Assembly (NCBI GenBank): GCA_016709665.1
Contig: JADJMI010000029.1
Location: forward strand, 124,001 to 188,000
Direction of reading: 5' to 3'
Source of the DNA: Betaproteobacteria bacterium
GTDB taxonomy: Bacteria; Pseudomonadota; Gammaproteobacteria; Burkholderiales; Usitatibacteraceae
DNA: 64,000 bases
In this document: positions 19,609-29,588 of the stretch, piece after piece
Layout of the letters: every line of letters begins with the position of its first letter
How positions within the stretch are numbered: the first letter of the stretch is position 1
The notes under the pieces: generated by a model
The model's database searches: none
Told to the model about the DNA's origin: nothing
What the model saw: only the letters and a program-made list of their open reading frames with translations
Position numbers and translations under genes: made by a program

Positions 19609-22278
19609 ATGGACCCGAGAGACGCCGCGCCCCAGCTCGTTCGCCGCCAGGACTACACCCCGCCCGCCTACCTCGTCGACGAAGTTTTTCTCGACGTCGA
19701 CATCGCGCGGCCCTGGGCGACCATCCGGGCGACGCTGCGCATGAGACGAAACCCGGCGGGCCCGGGCGGACCGCTCGTGCTGCAGGGCGAGCATCTCGAG
19801 TTCCTGGGCGCCTCGATCGACGGCCGGGCCCTGGCGGGCGACGAGATGCGGCTCGATGAGAAGTCGCTCGTCGTCGCCGCCGTGCCCGAGGCCTTCACGC
19901 TCGAGACGGCGGGGCGCCTCGATCCGTGGAAGAACACGCGCCTCGAGGGCTTCTACGCCTCGAAGGATGGCCTTTTCTCGCAGTGCGAGGCCGAGGGCTT
20001 CCGCACGATCACCTGGTTCCCCGACCGCCCCGACGTGATGGCGAAGTACCGCGTGAAGCTGCACGCCCCGCGCGACGAATTCCCGCAGTTGCTTGCCAAC
20101 GGCAATCTCGTCGCCTCGGGTGACGAGGACGGCGGCCGCCACTGGGCCGAGTGGGAAGACCCGTTCCCGAAGCCCAGCTACCTCTTCGCGATGGTGGCGG
20201 CGAAGCTCGACCGGCTCGAGGACCACTTCGTCACGAAATCCGGCAAGAAGGCGCTCCTGCAGGTCTACGTCGAACCGGGCAAGCTCGACCAGGCCGGGTT
20301 CACGATGCAGAGCCTCAAGAGCTCCATGCAGTGGGACGAGGAGCGATTCGGCCTCGAGCTCGACCTGGACCGCTTCATGATCGTCGCCGTGAGCGACTAC
20401 AACATGGGCGCGATGGAGAACAAGGGCCTCAACATCTTCAACACGAAGTACGTGCTGGCCCGCGCCGATACGGCGACCGACGTCGACTTCATGATGATCG
20501 ACCGCGTGGTCGCCCACGAGTACTTCCACAACTGGACGGGCAACCGCGTCACCTGTCGGGACTGGTTCCAGCTCTCGCTCAAGGAGGGCCTCACGGTCTT
20601 CCGCGACCAGGAATACGGCATGGACGAATACTCGCGCGCCGTCTCCCGCATCCAGGACGTTCGCGACCTGCGCGACCGGCAGTTTCCGGAGGACGCGGGG
20701 CCGATGTCGCACCCGGTGCGCCCGGACGCCTACGCCGAGATCGGCAACTTCTACACGGCGACCGTGTACGACAAGGGCGCCGAGGTCGTTCGAATGGTCC
20801 AGGCGCTCGTCGGACGCCAGGGCTTCCGCAAGGGCATGGACCTCTATTTCCAGCGCCACGACGGGCAGGCGGTGACGTGCGACGATTTCCGCGCGGCCAT
20901 GGCCGACGCAAACGGGGTCGACCTGGGCCAGTTCGAGCGCTGGTACTCGCAGGCCGGCACGCCGGTGCTGGAGACGCGCGGCGGCCACGACGCGGACGCG
21001 AAGACCTACACGCTGGAAATCCGGCAGTCCTGCCCGCCGACGACGGGCCAACCGGACAAGCTCCCCTTCCACGTGCCGATTGCCGTGGGCCTGGTCGACC
21101 CGCAGGGCCACGACCTGCCCCTGCGGCTCGCCGGCGAGGACGACGCTTTCGATCGCACGGACCCGAAGACGGGCGAGATCACGCGCGTTCTGGAACTGCG
21201 CGAGGCCTCGCGTACCTTCGTCTTCCAGGACGTCGAGGAGCCGCCCGTGCCTTCGATCCTTCGCGGTTACTCGGCGCCGGTGATCCTGAAGCACGACTAC
21301 GCCGACGCCGACCTCACGCACCTCATGGCGTACGATTCGGACCCGTTCAATCGCTGGGAGGCCGGGCAGGTGCTCGCCACGCGCATTCTCCTGGCGGGCG
21401 TCGAGGCGATCGGCGCGGGCCGCCCGATGGCGATTCCGACGGCATTCATCGAGGCGATGGGGCGCGTGCTGACCAACGGCTCTCGCGATCCCGCCTTCGC
21501 CGCGGAGTGCCTGCAATTGCCGGGCGAGAGCGCTCTCGCCGAGCAGATGGAAGTCGCCGATCCGGACGCGATCCATGCCGCCCGCAAGACGCTCGTGGTC
21601 GAGATCGCAAAGCGATATCGCACGCGTTTCGAAGGCGCCTTCCGTCACTTCACCGTGCCCGGCGCCTATTCGCCCGATGCCCACGCCGCGGGCCGCCGGG
21701 CGCTGCGCAATGCGGCGCTGGGCTACATCATGGCCGTGGACGACTCGACGGCGCGCGCCCTCACCTTCCTCGAGTTCCGGCGGGCCGAGAACATGACCGA
21801 CGCGATGGCCGCCCTCGAGTGCCTCGCGGGTTCCGCCGGCGCCGAGCGCGAGCGCGCCCTTTCGATGTTCTTCGACAAGTGGAAAGACGAGGCGCTCGTG
21901 GTCGACAAGTGGTTCCGCGTCCAGGCGACATCCGACCTGCCGGGCGCCATCGGGCGCATCGAAAAGCTCGTGACCCACCCCGCCTTCGACCTGAAGAACC
22001 CGAACCGCGCGCGCTCCCTGCTGCACGCGTTCGCGACGGACAACCCGTCGCATTTCCACGCGGCGGACGGGTCGGGCTACCGGTTCGTGGCGAATCACGT
22101 AATCGCGCTCGACCGGATCAATCCGCAGGTGGCCTCGCGGCTGGCCCGCTCCTTCGACCGCTGGCGCAAGTTCGACGCGGGGCGCCAGGCACACGCGCGC
22201 GAGGCGCTCGAGGCCGTGGCCGGGGCCGGCGGACTCTCGCCGGACGTCACCGAGATCGTGAACCGGGCGCTGGCCTGA
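19609..22278 (+). CDS. pepN: Aminopeptidase N (M1 zinc metallopeptidase)
   Basis: 889 residues, the usual length for bacterial PepN. The exopeptidase motif GAMEN is at 267-271 and the zinc site HEYFHNWTGNR at 303-313, with the downstream Glu in KEGLTVFRDQEYG. The N-terminus (RRQDYTPPAYLVDEVFLDVDI) is typical. It removes N-terminal residues from peptides in the cytosol. It starts 6 bases after the helicase stop and probably shares its transcript. Ends convergently with the glycosyltransferase-like gene, 4 bases apart. Confidence 0.95.
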   Translation: MDPRDAAPQLVRRQDYTPPAYLVDEVFLDVDIARPWATIRATLRMRRNPAGPGGPLVLQGEHLEFLGASIDGRALAGDEMRLDEKSLVVAAVPEAFTLETAGRLDPWKNTRLEGFYASKDGLFSQCEAEGFRTITWFPDRPDVMAKYRVKLHAPRDEFPQLLANGNLVASGDEDGGRHWAEWEDPFPKPSYLFAMVAAKLDRLEDHFVTKSGKKALLQVYVEPGKLDQAGFTMQSLKSSMQWDEERFGLELDLDRFMIVAVSDYNMGAMENKGLNIFNTKYVLARADTATDVDFMMIDRVVAHEYFHNWTGNRVTCRDWFQLSLKEGLTVFRDQEYGMDEYSRAVSRIQDVRDLRDRQFPEDAGPMSHPVRPDAYAEIGNFYTATVYDKGAEVVRMVQALVGRQGFRKGMDLYFQRHDGQAVTCDDFRAAMADANGVDLGQFERWYSQAGTPVLETRGGHDADAKTYTLEIRQSCPPTTGQPDKLPFHVPIAVGLVDPQGHDLPLRLAGEDDAFDRTDPKTGEITRVLELREASRTFVFQDVEEPPVPSILRGYSAPVILKHDYADADLTHLMAYDSDPFNRWEAGQVLATRILLAGVEAIGAGRPMAIPTAFIEAMGRVLTNGSRDPAFAAECLQLPGESALAEQMEVADPDAIHAARKTLVVEIAKRYRTRFEGAFRHFTVPGAYSPDAHAAGRRALRNAALGYIMAVDDSTARALTFLEFRRAENMTDAMAALECLAGSAGAERERALSMFFDKWKDEALVVDKWFRVQATSDLPGAIGRIEKLVTHPAFDLKNPNRARSLLHAFATDNPSHFHAADGSGYRFVANHVIALDRINPQVASRLARSFDRWRKFDAGRQAHAREALEAVAGAGGLSPDVTEIVNRALA

Positions 22279-22282
22279 AGGC

Positions 22283-23422
22283 TCAGCGCATCGTGCTTTC
22301 GGGGCCGTTGCCGGCCTCGGGCAGCGGTGGTTTCCAGCCCCAGGCGAGCGAACGGCCCGTCGCCTCGATGAGGCGCAAGGGCGTCCACGGCGAGAACAGT
22401 CGCCAGCGCTCGAATCCGACACGCGCCTTGAACGCCCGGCCGAGCACCTTTTGCGCCGCCATCGCCCCCACGTACCACGCGCGGCGAGCGGGCCCGGGTC
22501 GCACGTGCCCGCGCGCGTGCATGGGCAGGATCTCGCGGTCGAACAGGTCCAGCCACCGACCGCGGATCGCCTCGATGTCGAATTCGCGCGCGTGCGCCAG
22601 GCCGTTCGCGATCATCGATCGGTAGAGGCCCGGGGAGGCCTTCAGCCGGTCGATGGCGGCGAGGACATCCTCCGGCGAGGCGATCTCCATGAAATCGAGC
22701 GGTGAGCCCCGCACCTCCAGATAGGCCGGCTCGGCCGTCGCCAGCACCGGAACGCCGGCAAGCCACGCGTTGTAGACCTTGGTCGCGGGCTTGGTCGCCA
22801 GCATCGCGGGCGAATCGGCGCGGACCGCGAGAACGAGATCCGTGCTTCGGTAGTCTCCCCATCCATTCGCGAGCGACTCGAACCGGATGCCGCGTGCCGA
22901 CAGGTCGGCGAGGAATCGAGGCTCCGCGAGCCAGGCGGGCAGGCGGTCCGGGCGGCCGTGATAGGTGAGCCGGGCGATGCGATGGCCACGCTGCGCGTCG
23001 CGCGGCCTGAGGCCCGGCTGGGGCCAGAGCGGCAGGAAGCGTTCGCCCCGCCGCAATCGAGTGCCGTTCTGCGCGATGGCGAGGTCGCAGGCGAGCACCG
23101 GCGCGCGGTCGGCGCGGACCACCACGACGAAGGCCCCGGAACGCTCGACGCGGCAATCGTTGGCGTCGTCGCGATGCACGAGAGCGATGCCGGCGGACGG
23201 AACGCGGGAAGCCACGCGCACGCGGCAACCGAGTCGCTCGAGCCCCTCTCGCAGCCGAAGGTACCCCTGCGCTATCCAGGAATTGCGCCCGCCCTGGAAG
23301 CGGGACGGTTGGCGTTCGATCTCGGACTCGGTGAGCCGCTCGATGTCGGGCCAGTCCCGCTCGAGATGGCCGAGGACGAAGGTGACGACGGGTGCGGGAA
23401 CGGGCATGGAGGAAGTCGGCAT
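22283..23422 (-). CDS. Glycosyltransferase-like protein (GT-B type), function unassigned
   Basis: 379 residues without signal peptide. The second half resembles the C-terminal nucleotide-sugar domain of GT-B glycosyltransferases: KPATKVYNAWLAGVPVLATAEPAYLEV and FMEIASPEDVLAAIDRLKASP. The first half, with RQPSRFQGGRNSWIAQGYLRLREGLERLG, is less recognisable. No other polysaccharide gene is near, so the acceptor is unknown. Confidence 0.6.
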   Translation of the reverse strand: MPTSSMPVPAPVVTFVLGHLERDWPDIERLTESEIERQPSRFQGGRNSWIAQGYLRLREGLERLGCRVRVASRVPSAGIALVHRDDANDCRVERSGAFVVVVRADRAPVLACDLAIAQNGTRLRRGERFLPLWPQPGLRPRDAQRGHRIARLTYHGRPDRLPAWLAEPRFLADLSARGIRFESLANGWGDYRSTDLVLAVRADSPAMLATKPATKVYNAWLAGVPVLATAEPAYLEVRGSPLDFMEIASPEDVLAAIDRLKASPGLYRSMIANGLAHAREFDIEAIRGRWLDLFDREILPMHARGHVRPGPARRAWYVGAMAAQKVLGRAFKARVGFERWRLFSPWTPLRLIEATGRSLAWGWKPPLPEAGNGPESTMR

Positions 23423-23530
23423 GTCGCTATGACGTGCAAACTACGCGGCCGATCCCGCCATTCCATTGCCGACGCCGGAAATGATGTAACCAATGGTGAT
23501 CCGACGGGCAAGACGTCGCCCGGAAACGAC

Positions 23531-23552
23531 GAAGGCCGCTTGCGCGGCCTTC
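23531..23552 (-). terminator. Rho-independent-type hairpin after the small basic protein gene
   Basis: A perfect 9-base GC-rich stem (23531-23539 with 23544-23552, loop TTGC) follows the stop of the 42-residue gene on the minus strand. It is trailed only by a short GTTTCC, so termination strength is uncertain. Confidence 0.5.
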
Positions 23553-23582
23553 CGTCGGGTGCTTCCGGTCCCTTCCGGAACC

Positions 23583-23711
23583 TCAGTTCTTCTTGATCTG
23601 CTCCAGCACCTTGAAGGTGCTCTTGGACGCGCCGTGGAAAAGGCGCTTGAACGCCTTCGGGAGGCAACGGCGCTCGAGGGTGTTGCGGCGGGTGCGTTTG
23701 CGTTCGGCCAT
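23583..23711 (-). CDS. Small basic protein, 42 residues, unrecognised
   Basis: Encodes MAERKRTRRNTLERRCLPKA, continuing with a Phe-Lys-Arg-rich stretch and ending EQIKKN; 15 of 42 residues are Lys or Arg. It has a strong Shine-Dalgarno (AGGAG, six bases before the ATG) and a hairpin terminator downstream, which together make it a convincing free-standing gene. Its charge suggests contact with nucleic acid, possibly the ribosome, but I recognise no family. Confidence 0.65.
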   Translation of the reverse strand: MAERKRTRRNTLERRCLPKAFKRLFHGASKSTFKVLEQIKKN

Positions 23712-23785
23712 TTGCGGCTCCTGGAGGCGAAACGATCGATTATACCGGAGGCGGGGATCGCCCGCACCGGCGCCTCGTGGCGAGG

Positions 23786-25905
23786 TCAGAGATTTCGAAC
23801 CAGGCCGTCGATCAATTCCGCCGGCACGCGCTTGCCATCCGGCGAGACGGATTCGCCGTGCGCCTTCGACATGCCGTTCTCGAAGACACCCTCGAACCGC
23901 GAACCGTCCGGAAACCAGAAGGTGCCCTTGCCCTTGAGGACGCCGTCCGCGAACTCCCCTTCGTACTTGGAACCGTTGGTGTAGAAGTACGAGCCGATCC
24001 CGGAGAGACTGCCGTCCTTGAGGTCGCCTTCGTAGCGATCACCCGTGGCGAAGTGGTAGACGCCCTTGCCCTGCGGGCGCCCGTTCTCGAACGTACCCTC
24101 GATGCGGTCGCCCGACTTGATGAAGTAACGTCCCTTGCCCTGCAGCCTGCCGGCGGACATCTCGCCTTCGTAGCGGTCCCCGCTCGTGAAGCGGTAGATG
24201 CCGATGCCGGTGGCCTTGCCGTCGACGAAATTGCACTCGATGCGGTCGCCGGCCTTCGTGACGTAGATGCCGCGCCCGCTGATGACGCCGGCCTTCACCT
24301 CGCCGTCGTAGGAGTCGCCGTTGCCGAACTGGTAGCGCCCCTTGCCGTTCGGCTTGTCCGCGGCGAACTCGCCTTCGTACCGGTCGCCGTTCTCCCACTG
24401 GTAGGTGCCCTGCCCGTGCATCGCGCCATCCCGATACTCGCCTTCGTACTTGAAGGTCTTCGTCTTGTAGGTGCCCTTGCCGTGCAGCTGGATACCCCGC
24501 ATCGCCCCGGTGTACACGGAGCCGTCGCCGAAATCGACCTCCCGGATGCCCGGTGCGATCTCGCGGCCCGGCTGCTCGTCCTTTGCGCGAGCCGGAGCGA
24601 GAACGGGCGAATCGGAAGGTCCTGCCAGGGTGGCTGCTTCGGAAGACGACGGAGCGGGCCGGGCGGCGGCTGGGGCGCTCGCCGGCGCGGCGGCCACCTT
24701 GGCCGGCGGATCCGCGGCCCGGGGGCCGGATCCCCGACGGGCTTCGGCGCGACGGCAAGCGGCGGCGTGGCCGTCGCAACGGAAGCCTTTGCGGCGGGGG
24801 GCGATGCGGGCGGCCGTCCCGACGGCTGCGGGGGCAGCGCGGCTGCGGTTGCCGGGGACGGGCCCGCCGTCGGCGGCCCCGACGCCGAAGCCGGCGCGGC
24901 GGAGGGCGCCTGCGTGGCTGCCGCCACGTTGACCGCGGGGGTGCGAGCGCGCCCGGTCACGGCATCGAGTCGATTGCGGGCAAGCGCCGAAAAAGTGCCC
25001 GCCGGATACTTGTCCAGGTAAGCCTGAAGGTCGTCGGGGCGCGTGGATTCCTGCACGCTCTTCCAGAAAAGCAGCTCCATTTGCGCGGAGGTCTCGGCCG
25101 ACGGGCTGCTCGCCGACGCAGCCGGACCCGGGGCGCCGCGTCCCGAGGGATTGAAGGTGAACTCGCCCTTGATGGAGGAGAGCTCCCAGGGCGTCTGGGT
25201 GCGCCGGGTCTCCCGCTCAACGCCTTCGCGCACCTTGCGGAAGAGCACCTCGACGGGCATGTCGGGAATCTTGATGTTCTGCAGGATGTGGCTCGTGTAG
25301 GTGCCGTTCCGGTTGTATCCGTCCTGCGCCGTGGCACCGGGCGCGGTCGCGTACGCGATGAGCGAGCCGGACGGCCCGCTCATCTGCGCGAGGCCCGAGG
25401 CCGATACCCGAAAGGTGTCGCGGAAGGGGTTGTCCCGGCACGCGTCGAGGACCACGAAATTGAATCGCGTCTTGGCGCGCTCCATCCGGTCGAAAACCTG
25501 CGAGATGTCGATGGAGAAGAACGTGACGTCGTCCTCCGAGCCCATGACGGCATCGATCGGGATGAGGTAGTTGCGGTCCTTGAACTGCATGGCATGGCCC
25601 GCGTAGAAGAACAGCGCCGCGTCGGCCCCCTCGATGGCCTTTCCGAACTCCTGGATGGCCGCGAACATCTCGACACGCGTCACGTTCTCCTTGACGATCG
25701 TCTTGAAGCCGAGCTCGCGGAGCGTGGCGCTGAGGTCGCGAACGTCGTTGATCGAGTTGCGAAGTGGCGAGCTCGGGTACTGGATATTGCCTATGAGCAG
25801 CGCCACGCGACCGTTCGCATGGGCGACGGTCGCGGCGGCAAGCAGCCAGCCGACCGCGAGGGCGGACAGCAAGCGCATGAGGGTCGAAGTTGCCCTGTTC
25901 GTCAT
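23786..25905 (-). pseudogene. Secreted caspase-domain protein with C-terminal MORN repeats, split by one frameshift
   Basis: The N-terminal part has a signal peptide (to about residue 30) and a peptidase C14 domain: ALLIGNIQY, catalytic His104 in FFYAGHAMQ and Cys156 in VVLDACRDNPF. A Pro/Ala-rich linker follows. The C-terminal part, in another frame, carries ten MORN repeats (YEGEYRDGAMHGQGTY type, 23-residue period). The frames meet at a G run at 24721-24725; adding one base there gives a single protein of about 706 residues. Low-complexity linker DNA and intact domains favour a sequencing indel. It is the last gene of the cyclase-FecR-FecR unit. Bacterial caspase-MORN proteins are known but poorly characterised. 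Confidence 0.75.
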
Positions 25906-25995
25906 CGGGAATTGGCAGGTGGGGCGGTGTGCGCCGGCCCGGACAGGAATTATCGCTCAACCCGCGACCCGGTGGGGCCGCAAGGGCCGTCGGGC

Positions 25996-26823
25996 CTAGG
26001 GGCGGGCGAGACCCGACAGTTCGGGGATGTCCGGCCGCTCCGTCGCCAGCTGGCCCCAGACTTCGCGGGCATCCGGCGTCGATCCGAGCCCCTGGAGCAC
26101 CAGGGCGAGTTGCACCCGGTCGCCGAAGGACTTCGCCGCAGCCCTTGCCTTGTCGGCCTTCTGGACCGCATCGGCGGCAAGCACCTCGAATCGGGCATCG
26201 GCGGGCGCGCCATCCCTGGGCGTGACCGACCACGAATAGGATTGGCCGGCGACGAGCTTCACGGGAAGCTTGAGCGTCGTTCCCTTGGCCGGACCGGCGT
26301 GGACCTGCTTGCCGCTCGCGGCGGTGACCACGATTTCGTAGGTTGCCGACGAATCGCCGCCCCAGCGCAGCACGGGTTGCAGCTGCGCGATCGGACCCGT
26401 GGGGTAATGCGGGCCGACGGCGCCCGGCCGGGGGACTTGGGCGCTTCGCATGCGCAGGCTCGCGGTGCCGGCCTTGGAGGCCTGCACGATAACTGCGGCA
26501 TCGGCGTGAGAGGCGAGGCGGCGTTTGGCGGGCGCGGTGCCCGAGGCAGCCGTCACCGAATCCTTACCGACCACGAACTCGCCGGGCCCCTTGAGGATGA
26601 ACTCCTCGCCGCTCACGACGAACATCACGGCCGCCAGCGCACCCGGACCGAGCCTGAGGCGGGAGCCGGGAATCAGTTCGCCCAGGAATGGCGGCCTGCC
26701 GGCGTCGTTGAGGACGACTTCCCCCTTCACGTCGCAGACGAATGCCGTCGGATCCGCGGACACGGCCGGAATCGGCAATGCCAGCGCGAACGTCGCGGCC
26801 ACCACACGAAGCGAGCGGCGCAA
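25996..26823 (-). CDS. FecR-domain periplasmic protein, copy 2, TTG start
   Basis: 275 residues. A TTG start at 26823, 8 bases after the preceding stop, gives a normal signal peptide (MRRSLRVVAATFALALPIPA). An FecR-like beta domain follows (VKGEVVLNDAGRPPFLGELI, LAAVMFVVSGEEFILKGPGE), then a fibronectin-like segment (LQPVLRWGG, YSWSVTPRDG) and a C-terminal helical region (LQGLGSTPDAREVWGQLATE). It shares length, layout and motifs with the gene just upstream, so the pair arose by tandem duplication. FecR domains sense or bind in the periplasm. Confidence 0.75.
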   Translation of the reverse strand: MRRSLRVVAATFALALPIPAVSADPTAFVCDVKGEVVLNDAGRPPFLGELIPGSRLRLGPGALAAVMFVVSGEEFILKGPGEFVVGKDSVTAASGTAPAKRRLASHADAAVIVQASKAGTASLRMRSAQVPRPGAVGPHYPTGPIAQLQPVLRWGGDSSATYEIVVTAASGKQVHAGPAKGTTLKLPVKLVAGQSYSWSVTPRDGAPADARFEVLAADAVQKADKARAAAKSFGDRVQLALVLQGLGSTPDAREVWGQLATERPDIPELSGLARP

Positions 26824-26831
26824 GGGATTGC

Positions 26832-27674
26832 CTACTTCGCGAGCGCGGCGATTTCGGGCAGGTCGCCGCGCTCCTGCGCGAGGCGCCCCCACAACTCGGC
26901 GGCCTCCTGCGTGGCACCCAATTCCTGCAACAGGAGGGCGTAGAGCGCGCGATCGGAGAACTCGGCCTTGTCCGAAGGGCGGCGCTTTTCGGCCTTGTCG
27001 ATCGACGCCGCCGGCAGCGTCCGGAACGACGCCTTGCCGATCTCCGTACCGGCCACGGACACGCTCCAGGTGTATTCGGCGTCCGGCTTGAGCCGTGCCG
27101 GCACCTTCAACGTGGTGCCCGTGGATTTCGCCTTCACGACCGGTTTGTCCTCCGCGCCGGCTGGCACGACGGTGACTTCGGCGGGCGCCTTGCTTTCTCC
27201 CGCCACCCAGCGCAGGACGGGTTGCAAGGTCGACACGGCGCCTCGCACGGGAAATTCGAGTCGCATGGACGCGACGGGCTTCGCCGGCGCCATCGATCGC
27301 ATGCGAATGCTCGCCGACTGAGTCTGCGCGACCTTCACGAGAACATCGCCGCTGGCGCGCCATGCGGTCTCGCGCGAGGAAGGCGGCATGCCGCTGCCGA
27401 CGGTCATCTCGCGTTCCCCAACGGCAAACTCGCCCGGCCCCTTCAGCACGTACTCCTTGCCGGACTGGATGAACATCACCGAAAGCGTCGCATCCTTGCC
27501 CACGGTGACTTTCTGGCCCTTGCCGAGTTCCGACATGAGCAACGGGCGCGAACCGCCGTCGATGGCGACTTCGCCCTTCAGGTTGGTGACGAAAGCGACC
27601 GATTCCGCCGCGAACGACGACGTACCGGCGGCAAGGGTGGCGATCAGGAGGAACGTGCGCAGCATCGTTTTCAT
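26832..27674 (-). CDS. FecR-domain periplasmic protein, copy 1
   Basis: 280 residues with signal peptide MKTMLRTFLLIATLAAGTSS. The FecR-like domain reads LKGEVAIDGGSRPLLMSELG and LSVMFIQSGKEYVLKGPGEF; later come LQPVLRW and YTWSVSVAG, as in its downstream paralogue. Its ATG at 27674 shares one base with the TAA of the adenylate cyclase gene (TAATG), so the two are translationally coupled. A periplasmic partner for the CHASE2 sensor domain of that cyclase is a reasonable inference. Confidence 0.8.
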   Translation of the reverse strand: MKTMLRTFLLIATLAAGTSSFAAESVAFVTNLKGEVAIDGGSRPLLMSELGKGQKVTVGKDATLSVMFIQSGKEYVLKGPGEFAVGEREMTVGSGMPPSSRETAWRASGDVLVKVAQTQSASIRMRSMAPAKPVASMRLEFPVRGAVSTLQPVLRWVAGESKAPAEVTVVPAGAEDKPVVKAKSTGTTLKVPARLKPDAEYTWSVSVAGTEIGKASFRTLPAASIDKAEKRRPSDKAEFSDRALYALLLQELGATQEAAELWGRLAQERGDLPEIAALAK

Positions 27675-29566
27675 TATGGCCTCGCATTCCGGTCAGGGCC
27701 CACCGGTTGCGCCGTGCGGATGCCCCAGACCTGGACAGGACTATGCCCCTTGACTTCGTGCGTGCCCAAGGGCTCGAAACGGAACCGGTCGCCAAGTCTT
27801 TCCGCCACGGCGCCGGTGACCAGGATCTTGCGGCCGAGGTCTTTCGTGAGACCTTCGATCCGCGCGGCGACATTGACCGCGTCGCCGATGGCCGAGTAAT
27901 TGTGCCTTTCCGAGGAACCGATATTGCCCACCGTGACCGAACCGAAATTGACGCCGATGCCGATGGTGAGCGTGGGCAGGCCTTCGCTTTCGAAGTCGCG
28001 GTTCAGGTCGTCAAGCTCGTCCATCATCGCCAACGCGCACTGCACCGCATCGGCGCATGGATCCGCGGATTTCCGTGGCGCCCCGAACAGGACCATCATG
28101 CCATCGCCGATGAACTTGTCAACGGTGCCGTCGTGGTGGTGGACCGCTTTAACCATGCGATCGAAATACCGTTGCAACACGGCCGTCACGACCGACGGCG
28201 GCAGGCGTTCGGAAAGCGTCGTGAAGCCCCGGATGTCGCTGAAAAGGACGCACACGTCGGCGAGCTGGCCGCTCACTCCCGGCGACAGCCCGCCGGCAAG
28301 CATCTCGTTCATCACCGCGGGACTGACCTGGCCCGCGAACGTCCGCTTGAGCCGCCCGCGCTCCAGCGAACTCTGTATGCCGTCGACGATCGCGCGGGTG
28401 ATGAAGCCGGTCCACAGCGTGAAAGTGATCCAGGCGACGGGCAGGAGCGTCTGGTGCTCCCGGATCGCAAAGGCTCCACCGGCGAACGCCACGGCGGTCA
28501 GCCCGAGCGCGCCGGCCAAGGCCGTGGCGAGGCCGAAATGCAGGAAGACGAGAGCGCCGGCGAGCAGGCAGATTCCCCACCGAACTTCGTCCGAGACGGG
28601 ATGTATGAGCCCGCCGGAGACATGGCTTCGCAAGGCCTGCAGATGCGTGATCACGCCCGGTTGGTTGAATCGCTCCGGTCCCTGGACGCCGTCGATGTCG
28701 ATCAGCTGGACGGGAAGTTGCCAGCGGTCCGAGCGCTTGTTGACGTATCCCACGAGGACCATGCGGCCCGCGAAGACCCGCTCGAGCCGCGCGTCGTCGC
28801 CTGCGGCCTTCCAAGCGATAACGTCCTGCATGGAAACGTACTCCACCCGCGCGCCGATGCTGTAGTCGATGTAGCCGGCGTCGACGGGTCGTCCCACGGC
28901 CCGAAGCATCTGGCCCACGAGCGTGCGCGCTGCCCGTGACTGGCCGAGCTCCGATTCGCTGAACCGACGGGAGACGGCGTCGGGATCCTTGAGTTGCTGG
29001 TCCAGCCCGAGGCCGCCTTCCCCCAGCACGCGCGCGAACGTCGGGTGCATCTTCGCCGCACGGCCCTCCCGATCGACCGTCAATGCAAAGACGACCGGCG
29101 AGGACTGCCGCGTCTCGCGGATCGCCCGGAACAGCGTGAGATCGAGCCCCGGGACGATGGTGTCGTACGACCTTTCCGGAGGCACGACGTCCACCCCTAT
29201 CGCCAGCGGGCGCGCATCCTTGAGGGCGAGCAACAGCCGGGCGAAATGTCCATGCCACAGGGCGACGGGTTCGGTGAACACCTCCTCGCTGCCTTCGTCG
29301 ATCCCGATAAGGACGACATCATTGGCCAGCGGCCGGGCGAACTGGCTTCGCAGGAAGCGCGCCTGCAAGTCGAAGGCCGTTCTTTCGAGCGCTGCCAGCG
29401 GGGACTCGTCCGAATCGGGGATACGGCTGGCGACGAGCAGGAGCAGGATGATCAGCACGTAAAGCATCACGCCGCGCGCGAGAGGCGCCGTCCAAAGGCG
29501 CCCGGCGATGAATGCCATTCGGGCCATGACCGCGCGGGTCGGGCCGGTTCGCGCGGTCGAAACCAT
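27674..29566 (-). CDS. Membrane-bound class III adenylate cyclase with CHASE2 sensor
   Basis: 630 residues: one N-terminal helix (about 33-48), a periplasmic CHASE2 domain (about 60-335, including VVLIGIDEGSEEVF), two to three further helices, then a cytoplasmic class III cyclase domain. Catalytic features are visible: metal-binding VLFSDIRGFTTLSE and KFIGDGMMVLFGAP, the substrate-specifying Lys in TVDKF with Asp in AIGDAVNVAARIEG, and the transition-state Asn and Arg of that motif. These residues favour ATP, so cAMP is the likely product. It is followed directly by two FecR proteins and a caspase-MORN protein, and lies 22 bases after the alcohol dehydrogenase. A start 13 codons downstream is possible. 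Confidence 0.85.
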   Translation of the reverse strand: MVSTARTGPTRAVMARMAFIAGRLWTAPLARGVMLYVLIILLLLVASRIPDSDESPLAALERTAFDLQARFLRSQFARPLANDVVLIGIDEGSEEVFTEPVALWHGHFARLLLALKDARPLAIGVDVVPPERSYDTIVPGLDLTLFRAIRETRQSSPVVFALTVDREGRAAKMHPTFARVLGEGGLGLDQQLKDPDAVSRRFSESELGQSRAARTLVGQMLRAVGRPVDAGYIDYSIGARVEYVSMQDVIAWKAAGDDARLERVFAGRMVLVGYVNKRSDRWQLPVQLIDIDGVQGPERFNQPGVITHLQALRSHVSGGLIHPVSDEVRWGICLLAGALVFLHFGLATALAGALGLTAVAFAGGAFAIREHQTLLPVAWITFTLWTGFITRAIVDGIQSSLERGRLKRTFAGQVSPAVMNEMLAGGLSPGVSGQLADVCVLFSDIRGFTTLSERLPPSVVTAVLQRYFDRMVKAVHHHDGTVDKFIGDGMMVLFGAPRKSADPCADAVQCALAMMDELDDLNRDFESEGLPTLTIGIGVNFGSVTVGNIGSSERHNYSAIGDAVNVAARIEGLTKDLGRKILVTGAVAERLGDRFRFEPLGTHEVKGHSPVQVWGIRTAQPVGPDRNARP

Positions 29567-29588
29567 CGTCGGGGGGCTTTCGCTCGCC

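Noticed and set aside
17923..22422. A 1499-codon open frame on the minus strand opposite the helicase and pepN
   Set aside because: It has Arg/Val/His-rich, motif-free composition typical of antisense frames in high-GC DNA, and both genes on the plus strand have clear catalytic motifs.
23786..24720. The repetitive MORN-coding DNA as a CRISPR or satellite array
   Set aside because: The 69-base period is degenerate, in frame and encodes clear YEGEF-type MORN units.
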